Source: an uncultured Christensenella sp.
Lineage (GTDB): Bacteria; Bacillota; Clostridia; Christensenellales; UBA1242
Assembly: GCA_905203645.1 (NCBI GenBank)
Contig: CAJKWP010000046.1
Span: 1 to 9,924 of the forward strand
Length of the DNA: 9,924 nt
Reading direction: 5' to 3'
The position numbers and the translations under genes are program-made. The notes below the pieces were generated by a model. That model saw only the letters and a list, made by a program, of their open reading frames with translations. It did no database searches and was not told the DNA's origin. This document shows positions 1-6,953 of this stretch, in pieces; the stretch's first letter is position 1, and every line of letters starts with the position of its first letter.

Positions 1-29
1 AAATTGTTCAAAAACCAAATTTATTTTGC

Positions 30-43
30 ATATAACGTTATAT
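30..43. repeat. 14-bp perfect palindrome upstream of the protease promoter
   Basis: The sequence ATATAACGTTATAT reads identically on both strands and lies about 30 bases upstream of the -35 element of the metalloprotease promoter. It could be an operator for a dimeric regulator. The surrounding DNA is very AT-rich, so a chance palindrome is possible. Its role is inference only. Confidence 0.35.
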
Positions 44-74
44 CTTTACACAATATATATAATAACAAATTTGT

Positions 75-103
75 TTGACTTAAATCGACAAGTTTTGTAA
101 TAT
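75..103 (+). promoter_or_regulatory. Sigma-A-type promoter of the M6 protease gene, apparently leaderless
   Basis: A -35 TTGACT (75-80) and a -10 TAATAT (98-103) are separated by exactly 17 bases. Transcription would start about seven bases after the -10 element, at position 110-111, which is the first base of the ATG. No ribosome-binding site precedes the gene, which fits a leaderless message. The spacer holds GACAAGTT (87-94), also present at the same place in the antiporter promoter at 5299-5327. Confidence 0.7.
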
Positions 104-110
104 ATATACG

Positions 111-3100
111 ATGAAACAATTTTTTAATTATATCAAAAAAAATATATTGCTAATGGGCATTTTGTTGCTTTTTTTTGCAAGCGGATTTTCGCTTGTTTTT
201 TTTCAAAATCCACAAAAATCTTTTGCTGCTCAAGATAAAGCCGAAGTACAATATGAACAACAGATAAAAGAACTTGCACTCAATACGTGCAAACCACTTA
301 ACATAAACTATCAATCGGAAGAAGTTGTTACGGTTTACAACTTTTTGTCGCCTGTAAGATTCAAGGGTGAAGCGGATACTTTGAATGACAACGTAAGTGC
401 ATTTGACAAAACCAACTTGCAAATTTTGGAAGAGATGTACAATTCCCAAACCAATTTTTCTGTGAACAAATATTACAAAACAGTATCAAATGGAAAACTC
501 AACCTTGTAACAGTTTTTTTGCTTGATAACAACTCATCTTTCCAGCTTAGTTACACACGAAGTGAATGTGGAAACAAAAACAACAACAATGGAGTTGGAT
601 ATGACCCAAATGCAAAGTATTCAGGAATTTTGGAATATAGATATTACTTGGAAGCGAAAATACTTGACCAAATTTGTGGAAACGCAATCGGCACAATCAA
701 ACAAAATTACAACACTACTTGTGACTTTGACAAGGATGGAAATATTGACAGTTTCTCAATTATTTTGATGCCTGATCCCGGAAATGTAAATGTTGGTTGG
801 AGTGACTTGTTGTGGGCACACAGTGCAGATATTTCTGCTTACGTTTCATACGCAACACTTTTGGGACTTGACAAAAACAATTTCCAATACGCAAACAACA
901 ATGGAACAACTACAACTTTTGGAAATTATGCTATTCAAGATTTGGAACTTGAAAAAAATGAAATTACGGGTATGGCAAAAAACAACACCGCCATACACGA
1001 ACTTGGTCACGTTCTTGGTTTTCCAGATTATTATGTGTATGACGAACAATTTTCAAATGCGGTAAAAGATGATGATACGATAAGTGTTGGTAACTGGGAT
1101 ATTATGGCATACAGTCACTTGGATTTGCCACAATATCCACTTTCTTACAATCGTTACAAACAAAATTGGATAACAGACAAAAACATTGTTCAAATCAAAT
1201 CAAATGGTACATACAAACTCAAACCTGTCAACTTTGAAGAAACAAGTGGCACAAAACTTACAAATCGAACTGTCGCATACAAAATTTGCGACGACCAGTA
1301 CCCAAACCAATCATTTTGGATTGAATATCGCAAACAGACCGACGGCAGTTTTGAAAACAACGCTTCTTACAACAAAGACGGGCTGATAATTTATCGTGTT
1401 GACGAGGGGTTCAAGGCGGCAACAAATTTCAGCGGGATGTTGACACCTGGTAATTTTGCTGCAACCCCTTACAATATTTATGTATTCAGAAATAAATCAA
1501 GTAAGCTCGGCGCTTTCAGCAACAACTTTTATGCACCGCTCAATATGGAAAACAAATCTATGGGTGACGGAAAAACTTATGATGTAAGCGTTGTTCCCCA
1601 AAATGGAAACGGCAGTGTAAAACTTGTTTCAACAGAAATTACATGGCAAAGTTATGTTGGTGGCAAAAAACAAGATAGTTATGCACTCAGTGATGTGAGC
1701 GAAGTTTCAAGTGGAATAGTTTTGACTGTCACAGATATTGACCAAACAACTGGTGAACTCAGTTTTGAATTTTATTGGGAAAAATATGGTCTTGCAAGCA
1801 AATTTGATGACTCTAAATTGTACGATGCACTTTTGTCACAAACCGGCAAAAGTTCTGATGAAAATCTTTTGTCAACTGATTTTGTAAATGCAACGTCTTT
1901 GGATTTGCACAACACTTCAATTGATTCACTTGTTGGTCTTGAACAACTCGATCTTTCAAATATAAAAAGCATTGACCTTTCACTCAACAATCTCAGCGAT
2001 TTTGCTCAAATCACAACGCTTGCAAATTTGTATCCAAACATCGTGTTCAATTTGGCATTCAACAATTTTGACCTTACAAAACTTCCAGACAATTTGAAAA
2101 CACAAAAATTTGTCTGGGGATATCAAAAATTTGCAAATATAGACAAAAGAGTACAATTTTTGACAAAATCAGATAATTATGTTTCAAAATACTTTTACAA
2201 AACCGATAATCAAGATGTATCGTTTGACGTTGTGGCAAGCGGGCTTTCCAAAAAAGAATTTGGTCCCGGAATACACACAGTTTATATGAGAAATTTGACC
2301 GATATGTTTACTCATGAACTTGAATATCAAGTAAGGGTAGCAAAGGTATTTTTGTCAAGCGAAAATGGCACAATTCAGCGTAACGGCTCTTTGCCACAAG
2401 TGCAAATCGTCGGCATGGACAAAAGTTTGTTTCAAATAACTCAAAATCCTGCAAGTTTGGATACAAGTGTTGAAACGTCGGGCTTTGTTCAAGTAAGGTG
2501 GACAGTAAGTTTGAAATCCGATCCAAGTCAGTATTTTCAATTTCCTGCAATGTCATTTGAAGTAAAAGATACATTGGCACCAGTTATAACGCTTAATGGT
2601 GACGCAAAAATGGAAGTTTTGTTTGACCAACCAATAAATCTCCCAAGTGTCGAAATTTTTGTTTCGGACAATGGCGAAAGCGTGGACTTTCCCTTTGTCG
2701 AAAATCCGTTGTCATCGCAAAAGGGATATTGGACAAAGCAATATTACAAATTAACAAAAACAGGGGAAACAAAAATTTCACAAATCGACAACTCAACTTA
2801 TGGAACTTATCTTATAAAATACATTGCTGTTGACAATTATGGAAACGTGTCGGATGCAATGACAAGACAAATCGAAATTACTCCATTGCCAATTTCCAGA
2901 ACACAAATGCCTGACAACAATTTGTATGATGCGATATGTGAACTTACGGGCAAGTTGAATGTTTATCAAAATTCACTTTTGGAATTTGACAAAATAAACT
3001 TGCGTGGCAAAAATATATCTTCAATCAAAGGACTTGAACTTTTGTCTTTTGCAAATGGTGCAAAAGTTGATTTGGCGCAAAACAAAATTTCAAGTTTTGA

Positions 3101-4778
3101 GCAACTTGCTTCACTTTTGAGTGTGCAGTCAAATATCAGTCTTGTTTGTTTGCATTTCAACAATTTTGATTTGCAATCTTATCAAGATTTTGCATACAAA
3201 ACAAAAACAACTTTTGGAATACAAGGAATTGAATTTGTGCCTTTCTATTTGAAAGATGGAAACACAGGTGAAGACTTGCAATTTTATGCATTTGACAAAG
3301 ATGATAATTTTGAATACATTTCAAGTTTCAAACCACAAAACGGACTTAACACAATATCCACTTTTGGACAATATCAAATAGAGATTGATTTTGATGGGGT
3401 ATTTGACAACATTTTGCACTCTTTCAAGTTTGGAAACATAGAGTTTGTTGCAGACGAACAATCGTTGGAAGTATTTGACAATTTTGATGCAAATTTGCTT
3501 GTGCAAGGACTTGACGCAAATGAATTTGACCTTGAATATTATGTTGACGATGTTTTGACTGACCAATCTGCATTGGCAATCAACCAAACGATTGGTAACA
3601 AAGTTTTGACGATAAAAATTAACTTTAATAGCAATGTTTTAAAAACTATTTCAAAAACTTATCACGTTGTGGATACAACCGCTCCAAGTGTAAGATTTGA
3701 ACAAACAGTACAAAATGTTTACCTGAAAAAAGGTGAAACGCCAAATTTAAACATTGTAGCAAGCGACAATTATGACAGCGTTGACGATTTGACCGTTGAA
3801 GTGCAAAGCGATTTTGTTCAAAATCATTGCGGTGAATTTGTTTACAGCGTTTGGGTTGTGGATACAAGTCAAAACAGTTCACAAATTATCACAAAACATA
3901 TTTATGTTGGAAATGTATCTGCTTTGAAAAATGCCGTGATTGAATACAACACGAATGCAGATATAGAAAAGATATTTGAATTTGAATATTTTGAAAAATC
4001 ACAATTTGACATTCAAATTCAAAAAGATATTGCTACAACAACACTTGGAAAACAATTGTACAAAGCAAAGTTTGTACACAGAACGAGCAATATTGTCTTT
4101 GACTTGGAAAATCAAGTAGAAGTAAAAGATTTGAAGGCACCTGACATATATTTGAAGGGTGAAGCCGAAGTTGAAATGTATGTTGGAAACAGTTACATCG
4201 AACAAGGTTGCACTGCTTTTGATGATTATGACGGTGAAGTTTCACAAAATATACAAATTAGCGGTTATGTGGATTCAAATGTTGTGGGGACATATTATCT
4301 TGCTTACAGTGTAAGTGATTCAAGTGGTAATCAAAGCGTAAATGTAAGGCGAAAAGTTTCAATCAAATTTTTGCCTTTTGAACATTTGGCAATCAAAGTT
4401 CAAAGCGATAAGAATTCGTTTGAAGCTAATGAACCGATTGTGTTTGCAATTGATTTTGGCGATATCAATCAATCAACTTTTGATGTAAATCAAGATTTTG
4501 AATGGTATGTTGACGGAAATCTTTACAAAAAGACCAACGAAAATGTTTTGTCAATACGATTTGAAAAAGCAGGAAAGCACGTTGTAAGTGTAAAGGCACA
4601 AAACAACATGCTGTATGGACAAAGCGAAATTTTGGAAACTGAAAACTTTATTGTAACAATAAACAAAGCGGGTTTTTTGGAAATGTATGGACTGTATATT
4701 GTTGCAGCGATTTCTATTGCCATTGTTGTCCTTGTGGCTGTGTCATTTGTGGCAAGGAAAAGAAGGGCACTTTACTAA
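111..4778 (+). CDS. Membrane-anchored M6-family zinc metalloprotease with LRR and Ig-like repeats
   Basis: This is a secreted zinc endopeptidase of the immune inhibitor A (M6) type, 1555 aa, kept at the cell surface. A signal peptide (residues about 1-40, ending SFAA) is followed by a catalytic domain (about 60-510). The zinc site HEXXHXXGXXD is at H296, E297, H300, G303 and D306, and a met-turn-like WDIM has M332. D205/D207/D209/D213 form a DxDxDGxxxD calcium loop, and GLIIYRVDE (424-432) is typical of M6. Next come leucine-rich segments (570-655 and 938-1021) and Ig-like/DUF5011-like domains starting near 823, 1191 and 1343. A PKD-like domain (about 1424-1518) and one C-terminal membrane helix (1526-1548) with an RKRR tail complete the protein. 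There is no sortase motif. The LRR-linker-Ig unit is duplicated with a constant offset of 368 residues. The ATG at 111 is preferred because a later start at M15 would remove the positively charged signal region. Target proteins are unknown; adhesion through the LRR/Ig part is inference. Confidence 0.88.
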   Translation: MKQFFNYIKKNILLMGILLLFFASGFSLVFFQNPQKSFAAQDKAEVQYEQQIKELALNTCKPLNINYQSEEVVTVYNFLSPVRFKGEADTLNDNVSAFDKTNLQILEEMYNSQTNFSVNKYYKTVSNGKLNLVTVFLLDNNSSFQLSYTRSECGNKNNNNGVGYDPNAKYSGILEYRYYLEAKILDQICGNAIGTIKQNYNTTCDFDKDGNIDSFSIILMPDPGNVNVGWSDLLWAHSADISAYVSYATLLGLDKNNFQYANNNGTTTTFGNYAIQDLELEKNEITGMAKNNTAIHELGHVLGFPDYYVYDEQFSNAVKDDDTISVGNWDIMAYSHLDLPQYPLSYNRYKQNWITDKNIVQIKSNGTYKLKPVNFEETSGTKLTNRTVAYKICDDQYPNQSFWIEYRKQTDGSFENNASYNKDGLIIYRVDEGFKAATNFSGMLTPGNFAATPYNIYVFRNKSSKLGAFSNNFYAPLNMENKSMGDGKTYDVSVVPQNGNGSVKLVSTEITWQSYVGGKKQDSYALSDVSEVSSGIVLTVTDIDQTTGELSFEFYWEKYGLASKFDDSKLYDALLSQTGKSSDENLLSTDFVNATSLDLHNTSIDSLVGLEQLDLSNIKSIDLSLNNLSDFAQITTLANLYPNIVFNLAFNNFDLTKLPDNLKTQKFVWGYQKFANIDKRVQFLTKSDNYVSKYFYKTDNQDVSFDVVASGLSKKEFGPGIHTVYMRNLTDMFTHELEYQVRVAKVFLSSENGTIQRNGSLPQVQIVGMDKSLFQITQNPASLDTSVETSGFVQVRWTVSLKSDPSQYFQFPAMSFEVKDTLAPVITLNGDAKMEVLFDQPINLPSVEIFVSDNGESVDFPFVENPLSSQKGYWTKQYYKLTKTGETKISQIDNSTYGTYLIKYIAVDNYGNVSDAMTRQIEITPLPISRTQMPDNNLYDAICELTGKLNVYQNSLLEFDKINLRGKNISSIKGLELLSFANGAKVDLAQNKISSFEQLASLLSVQSNISLVCLHFNNFDLQSYQDFAYKTKTTFGIQGIEFVPFYLKDGNTGEDLQFYAFDKDDNFEYISSFKPQNGLNTISTFGQYQIEIDFDGVFDNILHSFKFGNIEFVADEQSLEVFDNFDANLLVQGLDANEFDLEYYVDDVLTDQSALAINQTIGNKVLTIKINFNSNVLKTISKTYHVVDTTAPSVRFEQTVQNVYLKKGETPNLNIVASDNYDSVDDLTVEVQSDFVQNHCGEFVYSVWVVDTSQNSSQIITKHIYVGNVSALKNAVIEYNTNADIEKIFEFEYFEKSQFDIQIQKDIATTTLGKQLYKAKFVHRTSNIVFDLENQVEVKDLKAPDIYLKGEAEVEMYVGNSYIEQGCTAFDDYDGEVSQNIQISGYVDSNVVGTYYLAYSVSDSSGNQSVNVRRKVSIKFLPFEHLAIKVQSDKNSFEANEPIVFAIDFGDINQSTFDVNQDFEWYVDGNLYKKTNENVLSIRFEKAGKHVVSVKAQNNMLYGQSEILETENFIVTINKAGFLEMYGLYIVAAISIAIVVLVAVSFVARKRRALY

Positions 4779-4838
4779 TCGCTTACTTAAAGGTGTTTTC
4801 AGAAAAACGACCGTGTTGGGTCTAAAAGTATTGCGAGG

Positions 4839-5264
4839 ATGGAAAAGATAAAGAAGTGCGATGTTTGTGGCAACGAAATAAAAGTAGATAATTGGGGGAA
4901 TGGGCATTGTCATAAATGCGGATGGAGTAATGATGAGAATGCATTAAGTTATCCAAATTCAATCAATCCCCCAAACTTTGTATCACTGAACGAGGCTAAG
5001 TTCAACTATCAAAACAAGATTATATACAAACCAACATTTGACAGAGTTATCGAATTGGTTGATAGGGGGCTGGACATAGTTATAAAATATAAAAAATGCT
5101 CTTATCAGTTAAGTAAGCACGAAGATTATACGCTATGGGAAATTGATACAAAAAATTATCAGTCTTACAACAGTATAAAAGAACTAAAAGACAATGCTAA
5201 AATAAACAATATACTTTTAAAAGATTTATGGAAAGATATTAAATATATCAAATATGATTGTTAA
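4839..5264 (+). CDS. Small zinc-ribbon (CPCC-like) hypothetical protein
   Basis: A 141-aa soluble protein. The N-terminus has two CxxC knuckles, CDVC (residues 7-10) and CHKC (24-27), followed by GWSNDEN and the segment NFVSLNEAKFNY. This layout resembles the small cysteine-rich CPCC-type proteins of Firmicutes, where a zinc ribbon precedes a SLxEAxxNF stretch. The C-terminal half (about 60-141) is a hydrophilic alpha/beta region with a motif like IKELKDNAKINNILLKDLW. Similar tails occur in small Firmicutes accessory proteins, sometimes in immunity-type loci; this is from memory and weak. The ribosome site is poor, with GAGG directly abutting the ATG. Leucine is often TTA, CTA or CTG and isoleucine often ATA, unlike the TTG/CTT-rich neighbours, which suggests recent acquisition. 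Function unknown. Confidence 0.75.
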   Translation: MEKIKKCDVCGNEIKVDNWGNGHCHKCGWSNDENALSYPNSINPPNFVSLNEAKFNYQNKIIYKPTFDRVIELVDRGLDIVIKYKKCSYQLSKHEDYTLWEIDTKNYQSYNSIKELKDNAKINNILLKDLWKDIKYIKYDC

Positions 5265-5298
5265 ATAATTTTTAATTGCAGAAACGACAAAAAAAGAT

Positions 5299-5327
5299 TT
5301 GATAAAACTGGACAAGTTCAATATAAT
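5299..5327 (+). promoter_or_regulatory. Sigma-A-type promoter of the antiporter gene, apparently leaderless
   Basis: TTGATA (5299-5304) and a perfect TATAAT (5322-5327) have a 17-base spacer. The expected start, seven bases past the -10 element, is position 5334, exactly the A of the ATG. No Shine-Dalgarno sequence is possible in such a transcript and none is seen. GACAAGTT (5311-5318) sits at the same distance from both promoter elements as in the protease promoter at 75-103. Confidence 0.75.
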
Positions 5328-5333
5328 AATATC

Positions 5334-6317
5334 ATGGAAAAGTCAATTTGGTTTAATCTTTTGTTTTTTGCGATTGGGCTTGTGCTTATTATAAAAGGTG
5401 GAGATTATTTTGTAAACTCGGCGGTCGCATTTGCAAAAAGGACAAAAATTCCAACTGTTATCATCGGCGCAACAATAGTTTCAATCGCCACCACGTTGCC
5501 CGAACTTATTGTGTCCAGCATTGCCGCTTACAAAGGTGACTTTGGAATGGCTGTTGGCAATGGTGTGGGGTCGGTTATTGCAAACACCGCACTTATTTGT
5601 GGGCTGTCGATTGCTTGCTTGCCATCAATAGTCAAAAAAGATTCTATTGCAAGATATTTGACAATTATTTTTTGTGCCATATTTTTGATTGTTGCAAGTT
5701 TGAATTTTCAAATCGAACTTTATGAAAGTATAATTTTGATTGTGTTGTTTGTGGCGTTTATGGTCATAAACGTCCTTGATGCAAAAAAGAAAAAGGGAAC
5801 GCAGGACGAATCGCAAATCGAAGGCGATGCAGAACTTGTTTCGCTTGGAAAAATTATTCCGCTTTTTATTCTGGGTGCCTTGGCAATCGCATTTGGTGCT
5901 ATGACGCTTGTTGACAGTGCTTCAAATTTGGCAAAGATGATTGGAATTTCTGACGAAATAATCGGACTTACCGTTGTGGCTCTTGGCACAAGTTTGCCAG
6001 AACTTACAACCACTTTGATATCTATCAAAAAGAAAGAAAGTGCACTTGGCTATGGAAACATAATCGGTGCAAATATAATAAACCTTACTTTGCTTGTCGG
6101 GCTTTCTGGTGTTTTGTCGGGCAGTGGACTGCCAATTTCAAAAGAAAGTGTCTTTCTAAACTTGCCACTTATGCTTGTTGTAATATTTGTTTTTGTGTTG
6201 CCGCTTTTGTTCAAATCGCGCACATATCGCTGGCAAGGAGTCAGTATGCTTTGCATATATTTGGCATATATGGTGTATCTTGTGCTTTCTGCGCTAAATG
6301 TTGTGTCGTTATTTTAA
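5334..6317 (+). CDS. Calcium/sodium antiporter, CaCA family (YrbG-like)
   Basis: A 327-aa inner-membrane cation antiporter of the Ca2+/cation exchanger superfamily, expected to exchange Na+ (or H+) for Ca2+. The two inverted alpha-repeats that form the ion site are clear. The first is GATIVSIATTLPE (residues 45-57) with acidic E57, followed by GNGVGSVIAN (76-85). The second is ALGTSLPEL (216-224) with E223, followed by GNIIGANIIN (241-250). About ten hydrophobic segments are visible, with a charged cytoplasmic loop (about 150-170, KKKKGTQDES) joining the halves. Length is normal for the prokaryotic family (about 310-330). The gene is probably monocistronic: it has its own promoter at its start codon and an apparent terminator at 6356-6387. 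The ion exchanged cannot be decided from sequence. Confidence 0.9.
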   Translation: MEKSIWFNLLFFAIGLVLIIKGGDYFVNSAVAFAKRTKIPTVIIGATIVSIATTLPELIVSSIAAYKGDFGMAVGNGVGSVIANTALICGLSIACLPSIVKKDSIARYLTIIFCAIFLIVASLNFQIELYESIILIVLFVAFMVINVLDAKKKKGTQDESQIEGDAELVSLGKIIPLFILGALAIAFGAMTLVDSASNLAKMIGISDEIIGLTVVALGTSLPELTTTLISIKKKESALGYGNIIGANIINLTLLVGLSGVLSGSGLPISKESVFLNLPLMLVVIFVFVLPLLFKSRTYRWQGVSMLCIYLAYMVYLVLSALNVVSLF

Positions 6318-6333
6318 AGTTGTGCACAAATAA

Positions 6334-6352
6334 TGTGGAAATGTGGATAACT
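6334..6352 (+). repeat. 19-bp direct repeat, copy 1
   Basis: TGTGGAAATGTGGATAACT occurs here and again, identically, at 6440-6458. Each copy holds a degenerate DnaA box that shares one base with a perfect box. The copies start 106 bp apart, about ten helical turns, so bound proteins would lie on the same face of the DNA. Confidence 0.9.
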
Positions 6353-6355
6353 CAC

Positions 6356-6387
6356 TGTGGATAGTGGGTAAATATCCACATTTTTTT
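6356..6387 (+). terminator. Intrinsic terminator built from two inverted DnaA boxes
   Basis: TGTGGATA (6356-6363) pairs with TATCCACA (6373-6380) across a 9-base loop and is followed at once by seven T residues (6381-6387). It lies about 40 bases after the antiporter stop codon. An alternative 11-bp stem can form between 6339-6349 and 6373-6383. Both arms are also near-perfect DnaA boxes, so the same bases may work as an RNA terminator and as a DNA binding site. Confidence 0.6.
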
Positions 6388-6439
6388 AAAAAATTGACAA
6401 AAACATATAATTATACACAAAAACTAATAAATATACAGT

Positions 6440-6458
6440 TGTGGAAATGTGGATAACT
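6440..6458 (+). repeat. 19-bp direct repeat, copy 2
   Basis: Identical to 6334-6352. Here the repeat is followed directly by an inverted near-box TTACCCACA (6458-6466), giving a tight back-to-back pair. Confidence 0.9.
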
Positions 6459-6504
6459 TACCCACAAAATTGTTGATTGGTTTGTAAAATATGGTTTGTT
6501 TGTA

Positions 6505-6533
6505 TTGACATTTTTGTGGATAACTATTAAAAT
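6505..6533 (+). promoter_or_regulatory. Promoter of the mrnC-rlmB-sigH operon with a DnaA box in the spacer
   Basis: A perfect -35 TTGACA (6505-6510) and a -10 TAAAAT (6528-6533) are separated by 17 bases. The spacer contains a perfect DnaA box, TGTGGATAA (6515-6523). Expected start is near 6540, giving a roughly 42-base leader with a ribosome site at 6571-6576. DnaA bound here would block RNA polymerase, so repression is the simplest inference. Confidence 0.75.
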
Positions 6534-6570
6534 ACATTTTGTAAAAAATATTTTATGCAAATTTATTCAA

Positions 6571-6576
6571 AAGGAG
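6571..6576 (+). promoter_or_regulatory. Ribosome-binding site that sets the mrnC start
   Basis: AAGGAG lies five bases before the in-frame GTG at 6582. It argues against the upstream ATG at 6555, which has no ribosome site and would place this site inside the coding region. An out-of-frame ATG (6580-6582) overlaps the GTG, only three bases from the site. Confidence 0.75.
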
Positions 6577-6581
6577 CAAAT

Positions 6582-6953
6582 GTGGATAAACCAAAAAGTC
6601 TTACTCCAGCCGAACTTGCTTTTGTTGGTGATGCTGTGCATACGTTGTTTGTTCGTCATCATATTTTGCAAAAAGGCGGACGCATCAGCAATATAAATCG
6701 TGTGTGTGCAAAGTATTGCAGTGCGGTCTGCCAAAGCAAGGTACTTGAAAGGGTGAATGCAAATCTTGACGAAAAAGAAAATGAAATCGTTCGCCGTGGC
6801 AGGAACTTTGCAAGCAAAACCAGGGCAAAGAATGCAAGTGTTGAAGAATATCGCAACGCAACCGCTTTTGAGGCGCTTGTTGGTTTTTTGTATCTTGAAA
6901 AAAATACAGAACGTTTGCAACAAATTTTGGATTGGTCAGTGGAGGAAATATGA
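6582..6953 (+). CDS. mrnC: Mini-ribonuclease III
   Basis: MrnC is a small dimeric RNase III-type endonuclease that matures 23S rRNA ends in Firmicutes; it has the catalytic domain but no double-stranded-RNA-binding domain. The 123-aa product shows the family signatures: ELAFVGDAV (residues 11-19, catalytic Asp D17), VRHHIL (24-29), RRGRN (71-75), and YRNATAFEALVGFLYLE (90-106, catalytic Glu E98). Length is close to the usual 120-145 aa. The GTG start at 6582 follows AAGGAG and leaves about a dozen residues before the first motif, as in homologues. A perfect DnaA box covers the start codon. The stop overlaps the rlmB start as ATGA, indicating translational coupling. In Bacillus this gene follows cysS; no cysS is present here. 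Confidence 0.92.
   Translation: MDKPKSLTPAELAFVGDAVHTLFVRHHILQKGGRISNINRVCAKYCSAVCQSKVLERVNANLDEKENEIVRRGRNFASKTRAKNASVEEYRNATAFEALVGFLYLEKNTERLQQILDWSVEEI

Larger units (their letters stand above)
6334..6589. promoter_or_regulatory. DnaA-box cluster
   Basis: Four perfect copies of TGTGGATAA, the complement of the TTATCCACA box, lie at 6342-6350, 6448-6456, 6515-6523 and 6581-6589. One-mismatch copies are TGTGGATAG at 6356-6364, ATATCCACA at 6372-6380, TTATACACA at 6411-6419 and TTACCCACA at 6458-6466. Weaker TGTGGAAAT boxes are at 6334-6342 and 6440-6448. An AT-rich stretch occupies about 6381-6440. A perfect 10-bp palindrome TTGTGCACAA (6320-6329) lies just upstream. Such density in 256 bp is typical of oriC or of DnaA-regulated or titration sites. 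Two boxes overlap the promoter and the start codon of mrnC, favouring regulation of the downstream operon. Origin function is not shown: dnaA, dnaN and rpmH are not in the window. Confidence 0.85.

Noticed and set aside
3668..3863. TGTGGATAC near-matches to the DnaA box within the protease gene
   Set aside because: They are isolated in coding sequence and explained by codons for Val-Asp-Thr.
846..4723. Minus-strand open frames of 60-100 codons within the protease gene
   Set aside because: They have no ribosome sites and no recognisable domains, and lie opposite a clear conserved gene; they are shadows.
6394..6417. TTGACA with nearby TATAAT as a second promoter in the DnaA-box region
   Set aside because: The spacing is only 6 bases to TATAAT and 12 to TATACA, too short for sigma-A.
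6555..6581. ATG at 6555 as mrnC start
   Set aside because: It has no ribosome site; AAGGAG at 6571-6576 is placed for the GTG at 6582.
6334..6589. A firm call of chromosome origin (oriC)
   Set aside because: Box density fits, but dnaA, dnaN, rpmH or other usual origin neighbours are absent, and genes on both sides are read in the same direction. Kept as one of several interpretations.
6932..6949. TTG start extending RlmB by six residues
   Set aside because: GGAGG at 6941-6945 lies inside this extension and fits the ATG at 6950.
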